Shown: positions 16,815-27,788 of the stretch, in pieces
How positions within the stretch are numbered: the first letter of the stretch is position 1
How the letters are laid out: each line of letters begins with the position of its first letter
NCBI GenBank assembly: GCA_036559705.1
Contig: DATBSP010000073.1
Location: 1-64,000, forward strand
Direction of reading: 5' to 3'
DNA from: Hyphomicrobium_A sp036559705
Lineage (GTDB): Bacteria > Pseudomonadota > Alphaproteobacteria > Rhizobiales > Hyphomicrobiaceae
DNA length: 64,000 nt
The notes under the pieces: generated by a model
The model's input: the letters and a program-made list of their open reading frames with translations, nothing else
Databases searched by the model: none
What the model was told of the DNA's origin: nothing
Made by a program: the position numbers and the translations under genes

Positions 16815-17471
16815 CTAGGGATAAAGGCGGGTCTTAACCCAGTCGCCGCCCGCGGCCTCACGCTTGAAGATGATGCGCTCGTGCAGCCGCGACAAGCGGC
16901 TGTGCCAGAACTCGATCTCGAGGGGCGTGACGCGAAAGCCCGACCAGTGCGGCGGCCGCGGCACGGCGCCGATGAGGTATTTGGCGGCCTGCGCGGCGAA
17001 GGCCTTTTCCAGTGCAAAGCGGCTTTCCAGCGGTTGTGACTGTTGCGATGCCCAGGCGCCGATCTGCGCCGAACGCGGGCGCGTGGCGAAGTAGGCATCC
17101 GCCTCTGCCGCGCTCGTCGGCATCACGGGACCCCGCACGCGCACCTGCCGGTGCAGGCTCTTCCAATAGAAGTCGAGCGCGGCGTAGGGGGTGGCGACCA
17201 GCTCGCGCCCCTTGGCGCTTTCGTAGTTTGTGAAGAAGACGAAGCCGCGCGCGGTGTGCCCGGCGGGATCGACGGACTTCAACAGCACCATGCGCACGTT
17301 GGGATGACCGACGGCATCGACCGTCGCCAGCGCCATTGCGCTCGGGTCGTTCGGCTCGTGGCGCGTCGCATCGCTGAACCAAGCATCGAATAGCGCGAAC
17401 GGCTCGGCGGCTTCGGCGAAGTCTCCGGGTTCAAGAACTGCATCCGTCACGCTGGCCTCATCGTTGCTCAC
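16815..17471 (-). CDS. pdxH: Pyridoxamine 5'-phosphate oxidase
   Basis: An FMN-dependent oxidase that makes pyridoxal 5'-phosphate, the last step of vitamin B6 synthesis or salvage, in the cytoplasm. Visible family landmarks are PSAMALATVDAVGHPNVRMV, VLLKSVD, GFVFFTNYESAKGRELVATP, FYWKSLHRQVRVRG, RPRSAQIGAWASQQS and the C-terminal EFWHSRLSRLHERI...WVKTRLYP, where the ending RLYP is almost invariant. Length 218 matches the family. It precedes the SDR gene on the same strand. No regulatory site was recognised in the 129 bases before it. Confidence 0.97.
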   Translation of the reverse strand: MSNDEASVTDAVLEPGDFAEAAEPFALFDAWFSDATRHEPNDPSAMALATVDAVGHPNVRMVLLKSVDPAGHTARGFVFFTNYESAKGRELVATPYAALDFYWKSLHRQVRVRGPVMPTSAAEADAYFATRPRSAQIGAWASQQSQPLESRFALEKAFAAQAAKYLIGAVPRPPHWSGFRVTPLEIEFWHSRLSRLHERIIFKREAAGGDWVKTRLYP

Positions 17472-17600
17472 GTCAACACCTCGTTAACCGACACAGTCCG
17501 CATGCGGGACACCTCTTCAGTCGGTCTTAACCAAAGCAGCCGATACTCACTACAGGTCACACCGCAAGTCGCGGATCGTAGCGTCATCAGGTGAAGCGTC

Positions 17601-18074
17601 ATGAGTTCGCAAACCTCTCTTGTAACGCTTGCTGCCCTTATCGCCACCGGGCTCGTGCTCGCGGCTCACATCATGCTCAGCTCGACCGCGGCATTCGGCG
17701 GCAACGAGGGGTGGGAGACGTCCATCTCTCCCGCCGCTCCCGTCAACGCAGCGGCTCCCACACCGCTGCCGACCGTGCCGGGAACCACAGTCGAGATCGC
17801 CGTTCCTCCGCACGAGCTTGACGAGAAGGACGAGATCGCCGCCCTCGAGCGCATCCAATACGCGCTCTCCGAGGTTAGCGACGGCAAGACCTACGTCTGG
17901 CGCCGCTGGCATGGAAGATTGTCTGGTATCGTACAGCCCACCGCGTCGTTCAAGGACAGCGGCGGCAAGGTGTGCCGGCACCTGATTGTCCTCATGACGA
18001 CGGGCAAAAACACCAAAAAGCAAGAAGGAATCGCCTGCCGGCTGCCGAGCGGCCGCTGGCAGCTCGATGGCTGA
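17601..18074 (+). CDS. Exported surface antigen-like protein, 157 aa
   Basis: An N-terminal hydrophobic segment (residues 7-32) serves as signal or anchor, followed by a Pro/Ala-rich linker. Residues about 80-157 fit the C-terminal domain of the 17-kDa or RT0821-type surface antigens: YVWRRWHGRLSGIVQPTASF, then CRHLIVLM and an ending EGIACRLPSGRWQLDG, with the paired Cys that close this small domain. Function of the family is unknown; members are outer-membrane or periplasmic. It stands alone and a strong terminator follows 38 bases after the stop. The assignment rests on the Cys/Trp pattern only. Confidence 0.72.
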   Translation: MSSQTSLVTLAALIATGLVLAAHIMLSSTAAFGGNEGWETSISPAAPVNAAAPTPLPTVPGTTVEIAVPPHELDEKDEIAALERIQYALSEVSDGKTYVWRRWHGRLSGIVQPTASFKDSGGKVCRHLIVLMTTGKNTKKQEGIACRLPSGRWQLDG

Positions 18075-18111
18075 AGCAGCGGTTTCCCCCTTCCCGCTCC
18101 GACTTCGGCGA

Positions 18112-18138
18112 AAGGCCGGCTACAAGCCGGCCTTTTCC
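18112..18138 (+). terminator. Rho-independent terminator after the surface antigen-like gene
   Basis: A perfect 9-bp stem, AAGGCCGGC (18112-18120) with GCCGGCCTT (18126-18134), loop TACAA, and TTTT at 18133-18136. Confidence 0.88.
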
Positions 18139-18237
18139 TGTTACCCCTGCTAAATGCGCCCATCTGGACCCAACAGTCCATTTGTGTAGGATGCGCGCCG
18201 AACGGACCGGGCGATAACTAGGAACAGAGAGAGACCC

Positions 18238-19089
18238 ATGACGGAGCCTATGCCGAGCGCAGGGGTTGCGAAAGGCAACCTATTGGCTGGCAAGCGCGGC
18301 CTTATCATGGGCTTAGCTAACAACCGTTCGATCGCCTGGGGCATCGCCAGGGCGGCTGCGGCGCAGGGTGCGGAGCTCGCCTTCACCTACCAGGGCGACG
18401 CGCTCAAGAAACGCGTCGAGCCGCTCGCCGCCGAGCTTGGCTCCAGGGTCGTGTTGCCCTGCGACGTCGTCGACGCCGCCTCCATTGATGCGGTGTTCGC
18501 TGAGTTGCAGCGCGTTTGGGGACGCCTCGACTTCTTTGTTCACGCCATCGCCTTCTCCGACAAGGCCGAGCTCGACGGTCGTTACATCGACACGAGCGAG
18601 AAGAACTTCATCCAGACAATGGTTGTCTCCTGCTACTCGTTCACGGCGCTGGCCGCGCGCGCCGAGAAGCTGATGCCGCCGGGCGGATCAATGCTGACGC
18701 TGACCTACTACGGCGCCGAGAAGGTGATGCCGCATTACAATGTGATGGGCGTCGCCAAGGCCGCGCTCGAGGCCAGCGTGCGCTACCTCGCCGCCGACCT
18801 CGGCAAGAGCGGCATCCGTGTCAACGCCATCTCGGCCGGCCCCATCAAGACGCTGGCCGCGTCGGGCATTGCCGACTTCCGCTACATCCTGCGCTGGAAC
18901 GAATACAATTCTCCGCTGCGCCGCACGGTGACGATTGAAGAGGTCGGCAGCGCCGCCCTCTATCTCCTGTCCGATCTGTCGCGCGGCGTTACGGGCGAGG
19001 TGCACCACGTCGATTCCGGCTATCACGTGCAGGGCATGAAGAACGAGGACGCACCCGACATCACCGTCGCCAAGTCCGAGGACAGCTGA
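18238..19089 (+). CDS. fabI: Enoyl-[acyl-carrier-protein] reductase (NADH), FabI
   Basis: Reduces trans-2-enoyl-ACP in the last step of each fatty-acid elongation cycle, cytoplasmic. It is an SDR-type enzyme with the FabI-specific spaced catalytic pair: Tyr167 and Lys174 in PHYNVMGVAKAALEASVRYL, not the YxxxK of ordinary SDRs. Other landmarks are GLIMGLANNRSIAWGIA at the nucleotide site and IRVNAISAGPIKTLAASGI. Length 283 is slightly long because of a 15-residue N-terminal lead. The stop is followed after 23 bases by a histidine phosphatase gene on the same strand, so the two are probably co-transcribed. Rhizobia often have two FabI copies. Confidence 0.96.
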   Translation: MTEPMPSAGVAKGNLLAGKRGLIMGLANNRSIAWGIARAAAAQGAELAFTYQGDALKKRVEPLAAELGSRVVLPCDVVDAASIDAVFAELQRVWGRLDFFVHAIAFSDKAELDGRYIDTSEKNFIQTMVVSCYSFTALAARAEKLMPPGGSMLTLTYYGAEKVMPHYNVMGVAKAALEASVRYLAADLGKSGIRVNAISAGPIKTLAASGIADFRYILRWNEYNSPLRRTVTIEEVGSAALYLLSDLSRGVTGEVHHVDSGYHVQGMKNEDAPDITVAKSEDS

Positions 19090-19112
19090 GCCAAGCGGAG
19101 CGTATCGCAGCG

Positions 19113-19700
19113 ATGCGCGCCGACACCACCATCTATCTCATCCGCCACGGCGAGACCGATTGGAACGCGCAGTCGCGCTACCAAGGCCAGGCCGATGTTC
19201 CCATGAACGAGATCGGCCGCGGGCAAGCGCGACGCAACGGTGAAGCGCTGCGTGCGCTGCTCCCCGCCGTCGCTCACTGCAACTATGTCGCCAGTCCGCT
19301 GCTGCGCGCCCGCGAAACGATGGAGATCGTGCGCGGCATCATGGGATTGGAGCCGTGCGCCTACACGCTCGACGAGCGCTTGAAGGAAATTCACTACGGC
19401 CATTGGCAGGGCATCTTCGCCAAGGATCTGCCGGCCATCGATCCGCCGGGCATCGAGGCCCGCGCACGCGATACCTTCCGCTGGCGCCCGCAAGGCGGTG
19501 AGAGCTACGAGGATCTGACGGTTCGCGCCGTGGACTGGCTGAAGGATTTGACCGGCGACACGGTCGTTTCCGCCCATGGGGGTGTCAGCCGCGTGCTGCG
19601 CGGGCACCTTTACGGGCTAGACGCGCCGATCGTGCCGGAGCTGCCGGTGCCACAGGATCGCATTCTCGTCCTGCGCCGCGATGGCATGACATGGTTGTAG
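19113..19700 (+). CDS. Histidine phosphatase family protein (phosphoglycerate mutase-like), 195 aa
   Basis: A cytoplasmic phosphatase of the branch with a phospho-His intermediate. The catalytic RHG motif is in IYLIRHGETDWNAQSRYQG near residue 10, the second Arg lies in YVASPLLRARETMEIV, the acid in LKEIHYGHWQG, and the second His in VVSAHGGVSRVLRG. This is the set needed for activity. Members act on phosphosugars, nucleotides or cobalamin precursors, and the sequence does not choose between them. It lies 23 bases after fabI; a very long hairpin begins 20 bases after its stop. Confidence 0.92.
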   Translation: MRADTTIYLIRHGETDWNAQSRYQGQADVPMNEIGRGQARRNGEALRALLPAVAHCNYVASPLLRARETMEIVRGIMGLEPCAYTLDERLKEIHYGHWQGIFAKDLPAIDPPGIEARARDTFRWRPQGGESYEDLTVRAVDWLKDLTGDTVVSAHGGVSRVLRGHLYGLDAPIVPELPVPQDRILVLRRDGMTWL

Positions 19701-20215
19701 TGACGCTGCGCCGGACAAAGGAAGAGCCGAAGCAGCGGCTGCTCCGGCTCTTCCCCGTGACGTCGGACGGCCGCTCGGTGACGGTTGCTCAAGCCGGCAA
19801 GGAGCAGCACTGATTTTCGGGCACGGCCAAGGGCCGGCCCGTGACGCATACGTTGCTTGCGACACGCGACCGGCGGATCTAACGCCCTTAAGCTCAGAAA
19901 ACGTTGCGAAACCTGTGGTCCCAAGGCGTAGCCTGATGATGACCGGCGGTCCCCCGCCAAGCGGCGGTAATGCACAGAGATCGCGCATCGCGCGAAGCAA
20001 TGCGTCCTCTATCGTGCTATCTCCTAGCAGCTTGTCGCGTATCGCGACGCAGTACTGCCGCCCAGATAAACTGGGTCGAGCGAGTCTGTCACTGCCTTTG
20101 CCGTCCAGGACCCTTGCGGGCATGCGCTTGCACTCCTAAGACTGGCACAACTGCCACGGCGCCAAGGTTGCACGCGCATCCGCGTCGCCATTCCCCTCAC
20201 CGACGGCGACAGGCG
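19701..20215. other. Gene-free stretch before aroC
   Basis: About 515 bases with no convincing gene. The open frames on both strands are not protein-like. Apart from the hairpin at 19721-19753 nothing was recognised. Confidence 0.45.
19721..19753 (+). terminator. Long inverted repeat, probable transcript end
   Basis: GAAGAGCCG (19721-19729) pairs with CGGCTCTTC (19745-19753), and inside it AGCAG (19731-19735) pairs with CTGCT (19739-19743), leaving one A-C mismatch. The 14-pair hairpin has no T tract (CCCGTG follows), so it could terminate weakly or simply protect the 3' end of the fabI-phosphatase transcript. Confidence 0.55.
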
Positions 20216-21301
20216 ATGTCCCACAATACTTTCGGCCATCTGTTCCGCGTGACGACCTGGGGCGAGAGCCACGGTCCTGCGCTCGGCTGCGTGGTCGACG
20301 GCTGTCCGCCGGGACTGCCGCTGGAGGCGGCCGATATCCAGACGTTCCTTGACAAGCGGCGCCCGGGTCAATCGCGCTTCACCACGCAGCGCCAGGAGCC
20401 AGACGAGGTGGAGATCCTGTCGGGCGTATTCCCTGACGCGGATGGACGCCAGGTGACGACCGGCACGCCGATCTCGCTCGTCATCCGCAACGTCGATCAG
20501 CGCTCAAAAGACTACGGCGACATCGTCGACAAGTTCCGTCCCGGGCACGCCGACTACACCTATTGGAAGAAGTACGGCATCCGTGACTACCGTGGCGGCG
20601 GGCGGTCCTCAGCGCGCGAGACAGCGGCCCGCGTTGCCGCTGGCGCGGTTGCGCGCAAAGTGTTCGCAGGCATCACCATCCGCGGGGCGCTGGTGCAGAT
20701 CGGCAATCTCCCCGTCGACCGCTCGCTGTGGGACTGGGACGCCGTTAATGCCAACCCGTTCTTCTGCCCGGATCCCGCCACCGCCGTGCATTGGGCCGAC
20801 TATCTCGACCGGGTGCGCAAGTCCGGATCGTCGATCGGCGCCGTCGTCGAGGTCATCGCCGAAGGTGTGCCGGCCGGTTGGGGCGCACCGATCTACGGCA
20901 AGCTCGACCAGGATATCGCTTCGGCGATGATGAGCATCAATGCGGTGAAGGGCGTCGAGATCGGTGCCGGCATGGGCGCGGCGGAACTCACGGGCGAGCA
21001 GAATGCCGACGAGATTCGCAGCGGCCGCGACGGGCAGCCTTGTTTCTTGTCAAACCATGCGGGCGGCATCCTCGGTGGCATTTCCACCGGCCAGCCCATC
21101 GTCTGTCGCTTCGCGGTGAAACCGACCTCTTCGATCCTCACGCCCCGCAAGACTATCGACCGCGACGGCGCCGAAACCGATATCGTCACCAAGGGGCGTC
21201 ATGACCCGTGCGTCGGCATCAGGGCCGTGCCGATCGGCGAAGCCATGCTGGCGATCGTCCTGGCCGATCATTTTCTGCGCCACCGCGCCCAGATCGGTTG
21301 A
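20216..21301 (+). CDS. aroC: Chorismate synthase
   Basis: Converts 5-enolpyruvylshikimate 3-phosphate to chorismate with reduced FMN, the final step of the common aromatic pathway. The start at 20216 (MSHNTFGHLFRVTTWGESHG) is the conserved N-terminus; the frame is open upstream only by chance. Signature segments include GESHGPALGCVVDGCPPGL, RRPGQSRFTTQRQEPDEVEI, RDYRGGGRSSARETAARVAA, GILGGISTGQPI and RHDPCVGIRAVPI. 361 residues is normal. It stands alone. Immediately after its stop codon lies a decayed aldo/keto reductase tail. Confidence 0.97.
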   Translation: MSHNTFGHLFRVTTWGESHGPALGCVVDGCPPGLPLEAADIQTFLDKRRPGQSRFTTQRQEPDEVEILSGVFPDADGRQVTTGTPISLVIRNVDQRSKDYGDIVDKFRPGHADYTYWKKYGIRDYRGGGRSSARETAARVAAGAVARKVFAGITIRGALVQIGNLPVDRSLWDWDAVNANPFFCPDPATAVHWADYLDRVRKSGSSIGAVVEVIAEGVPAGWGAPIYGKLDQDIASAMMSINAVKGVEIGAGMGAAELTGEQNADEIRSGRDGQPCFLSNHAGGILGGISTGQPIVCRFAVKPTSSILTPRKTIDRDGAETDIVTKGRHDPCVGIRAVPIGEAMLAIVLADHFLRHRAQIG

Positions 21302-21493
21302 CGGCAATTTGCCGCTCAATGGCTAAACGCAACTCTGTGCGTTCCCGTCGTTCCAATCCCAGGCACCAAACGACCCCGCTACATTGCCGAGAACATCGGC
21401 GCGCTTGCTTTGACGCTCACACCCGCTGATCTGCAACCCATCGACGAAGTGTTGGCGCTGCCGCCGGCGAGCGATATGGGTCGGCCGCGCTGA
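21302..21493 (+). pseudogene. Remnant of an aldo/keto reductase C-terminus
   Basis: Directly after the aroC stop, and in the same reading phase, 63 codons read FAAQWLNAT, VPVVPIPGTKRPRYIAENIG and LTLTPADLQPIDEVLAL to a TGA at 21491-21493. This follows the aldo/keto reductase ending (xxALAWLLAQ..xIVPIPGTKRxxYxxENxxAxxxxLTPxxLxxID). The barrel part of the enzyme is absent and there is no start codon, so it is a deletion remnant. Confidence 0.72.
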
Positions 21494-21806
21494 TGGCGGT
21501 CAACGGGCAAGTTGCGGCGCGGTCACTCGGCCAGTGCGGGTCGCGAAAAAAATTCTGCGATCATCTGTGATTTGCACCGCGCGAGGCTAGCCAAGTTATG
21601 CCGTCTGAGTTATCGTCAACAAACTGAAGCTCAAGACAAAATCTTGTCACGACGTTGCGGCCTCACGGGGGTCTGCAGCACGCGTTTCTCGGCGGGAGAA
21701 CGCCTGTCTGCACCCTCTTGTGAGCCCGGCGAACGATGACACCTGCCTGCTGTTTTCCGGCACCGGATGGGGTGCAGATTGCGTTGCGCGTGGGGAGACG
21801 TCTGAC

Positions 21807-22349
21807 GTGTTGAGAGTTGAAGAACGCCGCGGTCGGCCGGCGCTATTGAGTAAGGCCGCCATTGAGAAAACTGCCCCCGATGTGCGCTATGAGATTGCGC
21901 CGTCGGTTCCATTGATCGCCCGCGACAGCTTCGTGGCTGAGACGGCGAGCAAGATCGAGCAACTGCAGGCGACATTGCGGCTCATGTCGCGCGACCTTGG
22001 GCAGCTCGCCTCCAAGGTCGCTGACCTGCAGGAATCGTCTGCGCAGGAGCACCGTTGGCATAACTACCAGCAGAGCGAGAAGCGCAGCAAGCAAGCGCAG
22101 CTTGAAGAGTTGCTGCGCGGTTGCCGCGATCTCAAGGCGCGCCTCGACAAGATCGAGCAGCGTTCCGGCGGGGACTACCACGCCTACAACAGCTTCGAGG
22201 CGGTAAGCCGCAAGCTCGCCGAGTTCGAATCCTTCAAGGACGAGGCACGCCGCATCGAACGCAGCATGATGGTGCGCGCCTGGTTGCTATTCGGCGCGGT
22301 AAGCGTCGCCGCCGTGGTGGTCGTGCTGGCCAACGTGCTGGCGCACTAA
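21807..22349 (+). CDS. Coiled-coil protein with C-terminal membrane anchor, 180 aa
   Basis: I do not recognise a family. The middle (residues about 45-145) is a Gln/Glu/Lys/Arg-rich coiled coil, for example KIEQLQATLRLMSRDLGQLA and QLEELLRGCRDLKARLDKIE. The last 25 residues are a membrane span (AWLLFGAVSVAAVVVVLANV), so the protein would be tail-anchored with the coil in the cytoplasm. The GTG at 21807 after GGGGAG is preferred; another GTG at 21720 would add 29 residues that look random. It lies downstream of the aldo/keto reductase remnant and converges on a DUF892 gene. Function unknown. Confidence 0.65.
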   Translation: MLRVEERRGRPALLSKAAIEKTAPDVRYEIAPSVPLIARDSFVAETASKIEQLQATLRLMSRDLGQLASKVADLQESSAQEHRWHNYQQSEKRSKQAQLEELLRGCRDLKARLDKIEQRSGGDYHAYNSFEAVSRKLAEFESFKDEARRIERSMMVRAWLLFGAVSVAAVVVVLANVLAH

Positions 22350-22406
22350 AGCAAGCGGCAGGTGCCGGTAGAGCGCCTGCCGTTTTCCCTCAATTGGCCA
22401 CCTCAG

Positions 22407-23030
22407 CTAGCTGGCGCGGCGGCGCTGCGCTGTCGGCCGCTTGCGCGCTTTTACCGGCGCTTTCGAAGCCTCGCGGACGGTCACGCGACGCGCCCCGACA
22501 CCGCTCTTGCGGCGCTTGGCAAGCTTGCGGCTAGAACCTTTGTTGACGCGCGCCTCGGCGATGGCCGAGAGCTTCTTGTCGGCCGCTTTCTCCTCGCGCA
22601 GGTTGCGTTCCAGCAGCGTGACGACCTCGTCTTTCCGAAGCTCCGTCGCCCAGGCGATGAGCGTGCCGTAACGCGTGATCTCGTAGTGCTCGACGGCCTG
22701 AGCCGAGGCGATGACGGCAGCATTGGTTACCGTGCGGCCGTCGACATCGCCCAGAAGCTCGTCGCCTTCCGACAGGATGCCATCGATACCCGGGCAGCGC
22801 GTACCGCGCGGGCTCTCACCCAACAGCTCGAAGGCCCGCTCGAGCCGCGCGACCTGGATCTCTGTCTCGACGAGATGGGCCTTCAGGCCTTTCTTCAATT
22901 CGGCGTCTGATGCCGCCTCGATCATTTTCGGCAGGTTCTTAACGATCTGGTTCTCGGCGTAGTAGATGTCCTTGAGGCCGTGCATGAACAGATCCTCGAG
23001 GGTCTTCAGGTCTCTTGTGAACAATCCCAT
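22407..23030 (-). CDS. DUF892 (YciE/YciF-type) ferritin-like protein with basic tail, 207 aa
   Basis: Start 23030 follows GGGAG. Residues 1-160 form the DUF892 four-helix bundle, a ferritin-like fold that can bind a di-iron centre: LEDLFMHGLKDIYYAENQIV, then CPGIDGILSEGDELL, and AVEHYEITRYGTLIAWA. The E..H ligand pattern is retained. From about residue 160 a 47-residue tail is extremely rich in Lys and Arg (KLAKRRKSGVGARR, KAPVKARKRPTAQRRR), which the paralogue at 31064 lacks; such a tail could bind DNA. An EcfG-type promoter lies 48 bases upstream. In other alphaproteobacteria this family is stress-induced. Function is otherwise unknown. Confidence 0.88.
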   Translation of the reverse strand: MGLFTRDLKTLEDLFMHGLKDIYYAENQIVKNLPKMIEAASDAELKKGLKAHLVETEIQVARLERAFELLGESPRGTRCPGIDGILSEGDELLGDVDGRTVTNAAVIASAQAVEHYEITRYGTLIAWATELRKDEVVTLLERNLREEKAADKKLSAIAEARVNKGSSRKLAKRRKSGVGARRVTVREASKAPVKARKRPTAQRRRAS

Positions 23031-23077
23031 TGTGCGTCTCCCGGATGCGGAAAGTTTCTCAGCTGGTCCGCGACGCA

Positions 23078-23103
23078 AACGTGTGAAATCGCAATGAAGT
23101 TCC
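23078..23103 (-). promoter_or_regulatory. EcfG-type promoter for the DUF892 gene at 22407
   Basis: On the minus strand GGAAC (23103-23099), 17 bases, CGTT (23081-23078). The spacing is one base longer than in most sites of this window but within the N16/17-CGTT rule. Confidence 0.65.
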
Positions 23104-23241
23104 TATCGCGAGCAAAACGGCAACTACGCAGCGGATGTGCCGTGTGGCGGTTCTTCATCCAGAGCATCCTTGTTGAAGCGTCGTTGCCATTTGCGTCGTC
23201 GGCTTGTTACTCCTAGGCGATAGACCTTGGGGGATCTGGGG

Positions 23242-23661
23242 ATGGCCGAAAGTCAAGCCGCCGCCGTGCCGGCAGCGCAACCGCTACCAGGAGTCGGCGG
23301 CAAGATCATCGTCGCGACCATCATCCTGCGTCCCATCGCGGCCGCCGTCACGCTGTTCTTCCTGGTGCGCGGAAACCTGCCGGGCGCTCTCGTATCGATG
23401 GCGATTGTCATCCTCGTCGGCTGGATCAGCTACCTGCCGTCCATCCAACTGCACGGGCTGGAATTGCGGGGCGATGGCGCTGGTGGATTATTCACCGTCG
23501 CGCTGGTCATCCTGCCACCCATTCTGGTTCTGGCAATCGCCGCGCTGGCGCTGACCGGCAAACGCCTGACACTGGCCACAGTCCTCGCGCTGCTGCCGAC
23601 GCTCATCGGCATCCTGTCGGTTGTGGCATTCGGAATCGGCATAGCGATCTACGGCTTTTAG
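23242..23661 (+). CDS. Four-span membrane protein, 139 aa
   Basis: No family recognised. Four hydrophobic segments: about residues 26-48 (IIVATIILRPIAAAVTLFFL), 52-72, 86-108 (LFTVALVILPPILVLAIAAL) and 112-138. Loops are very short, so it is almost entirely embedded in the inner membrane. Start 23242 follows CTGGGG; a GTG-like upstream alternative adds five residues. It converges on rimO, and a hairpin (23661-23667 with 23676-23682) spans both gene ends and may serve as a shared terminator. It might be a small transport or envelope stress protein, but no evidence points either way. Confidence 0.65.
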   Translation: MAESQAAAVPAAQPLPGVGGKIIVATIILRPIAAAVTLFFLVRGNLPGALVSMAIVILVGWISYLPSIQLHGLELRGDGAGGLFTVALVILPPILVLAIAALALTGKRLTLATVLALLPTLIGILSVVAFGIGIAIYGF

Positions 23662-23667
23662 CCGAGC

Positions 23668-25026
23668 CTAGCTACGCTCGGCCCACAGGTCGTAGTCGTC
23701 GGCGTTGGTGACGCGCGCCTTGACGATATCGCCAGCCTTGAGGTCCGTGTCGCCGTTGAGGAACACGCCGCCGTCGATCTCCGGCGCATCCCACTGCGAG
23801 CGGCACAGTGCGCCTTCTTCATCGACCTCGTCGACGATGACGTCGATCTCGCGCCCGACGATGCGGGCGAGGCGTTTCTCGCTCACTTCCTTCGCCGTCT
23901 CCATGAAGCGGTGCCAGCGGTCTTCTTTCACTTCCTCCGGCACGGCTCCGGCGAGATCGTTGGCCGGGGCGCCGGCAACAGGCTCGTAGCGGAAGCAGCC
24001 AACGCGCGCCAGCTCAGCTTCGCGCAGCCAGTCGAGCAGGAACTGGAAGTCCTCCTCCGTCTCGCCAGGGAAGCCGACGATGAAAGTCGAGCGGATAGCG
24101 AGGTCGGGGCAAGTCTCGCGCCAGCGGCGGATACGCTCCAGCGTCTTCTCCTGCGCTGCCGGACGGCGCATCGCCTTCAAGACTTTCGGCGAGGCGTGCT
24201 GGAAGGGGATGTCGAGGTAGGGAAGGATCTTGCCCTCGGCCATGAGCGGGATGACGCTGTCGACGTGCGGATAGGGATAGACGTAGTGGAGCCGCACCCA
24301 GGCGCCGAGCTCGCCCAATGCCTCGCATAGCGTCTGGAAGCGGGCCGGCAGCGCGCGGGCCTTCCACGGGCTCTCGGCATACTTGATGTCGAGCCCATAG
24401 GCGCTGGTGTCCTGGCTGATGACTAGCAGCTCCTTGACGCCGGCCTTCACCAGGCGCTCCGCCTCCGTCATCACGTGGTTCGACGGCCGACTTTTGAGGT
24501 CGCCGCGCAGGTGCGGGATGATGCAGAACGAGCAGCGATTGTTGCAGCCCTCGGAGATCTTCAGGTAGGCGTAGTGGCGCGGCGTCAGCCGCAGACCCTC
24601 GGCCGGTACAAGGTCGATGAACGGATCGTGCAGCGGCGGTACGGCGGCGTGCACGGCTTCGACCACCTGCTCGTATTGATGCGGGCCGGTGACCGCCAGA
24701 ACGCCCGGGTGGCTTTCGCGGATGCGCCCTTCTTCGACGCCGAAGCAGCCGGTGACGATGACGCGGCCGTTCTCGGCCATGGCCTCGCCGATCGCATCGA
24801 GGCTCTCCTGCTTGGCGCTGTCCAGAAACCCACAGGTGTTGACCACCACCACGTCGGCCCCGGCGTAGTCGGGCGCCACGCGATACCCCTCGGCGCGCAG
24901 TTTGGTCAGGATGCGTTCGGAATCGACCAACGCCTTGGGGCAGCCGAGCGACACGAAGCCGACGGTCGGTATGTGCCCAGGCTTTTTCGGGGCCGGCGCG
25001 TCGATTTTCGCTGGGGAAGCTGTCAT
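23668..25026 (-). CDS. rimO: Ribosomal protein S12 methylthiotransferase
   Basis: A radical-SAM enzyme that adds a methylthio group to an Asp of ribosomal protein S12, using two [4Fe-4S] clusters. The N-terminal UPF0004 domain opens VGFVSLGCPKALVDSERILT with the other cluster Cys in NTCGFLDSAK and VTGCFG. The radical-SAM CxxxCxxC motif is SEGCNNRCSFCIIPHLRG. A TRAM domain ends the protein. Start 25026 follows AGGAG and gives 452 residues, normal for the family; a long upstream extension of the frame is spurious. It converges on the membrane gene at 23242. The long plus-strand open frame opposite it is a shadow. Confidence 0.96.
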   Translation of the reverse strand: MTASPAKIDAPAPKKPGHIPTVGFVSLGCPKALVDSERILTKLRAEGYRVAPDYAGADVVVVNTCGFLDSAKQESLDAIGEAMAENGRVIVTGCFGVEEGRIRESHPGVLAVTGPHQYEQVVEAVHAAVPPLHDPFIDLVPAEGLRLTPRHYAYLKISEGCNNRCSFCIIPHLRGDLKSRPSNHVMTEAERLVKAGVKELLVISQDTSAYGLDIKYAESPWKARALPARFQTLCEALGELGAWVRLHYVYPYPHVDSVIPLMAEGKILPYLDIPFQHASPKVLKAMRRPAAQEKTLERIRRWRETCPDLAIRSTFIVGFPGETEEDFQFLLDWLREAELARVGCFRYEPVAGAPANDLAGAVPEEVKEDRWHRFMETAKEVSEKRLARIVGREIDVIVDEVDEEGALCRSQWDAPEIDGGVFLNGDTDLKAGDIVKARVTNADDYDLWAERS

Positions 25027-25288
25027 CCGCGCGCTCCTAGCACGGGCGGCGGCGGGGGGCGAGCCCCGCAGGACGAGCCGGCATCGAATTGCGCACCGGT
25101 GGAATGCCGCCGCGGCAACGCGGCTCCTCGGAGAAATCACGTTTCGCCGGGCACCGGGCCGCGAAAATTCTGCCCGCTGGACACAGCCGGACTTTGCAGC
25201 TTTCGGAATAAGCAATGCAGAAGTTCATCGTTCTGCGTGCAAAGCCGACCCGCTAGGTTCCCGCCGCTAACCACCGGGAGCCTACCAA

Positions 25289-25372
25289 ATGTCCGCCGAG
25301 CAAGCGCTGTCCTGGGCCGGCCTGTTCCTCTCCGTCGGCCTCGTTGCCTCGGTGATCTTCGCCTGGGTATAG
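25289..25372 (+). CDS. 27-aa membrane microprotein
   Basis: From ATG at 25289 to TAG at 25370-25372. The sequence begins MSAEQALSW and continues as one hydrophobic span (AGLFLSVGLVASVIFAWV) to the end, the form of known single-span microproteins. A GGGAG motif lies about ten bases before the ATG. It sits in the space between rimO and lon, both on the other strand, and ends seven bases before the lon stop. Too short for family assignment; conservation in relatives would decide. Confidence 0.55.
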   Translation: MSAEQALSWAGLFLSVGLVASVIFAWV

Positions 25373-25379
25373 GCCGGCT

Positions 25380-27780
<2,401 letters not shown>

Positions 27781-27788
<8 letters not shown>

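Noticed and set aside
18150..18237. GGAAC close to fabI as EcfG promoter
   Set aside because: The GGAAC lies within 20 bases of the fabI ATG, leaving no room for a -10 and leader.
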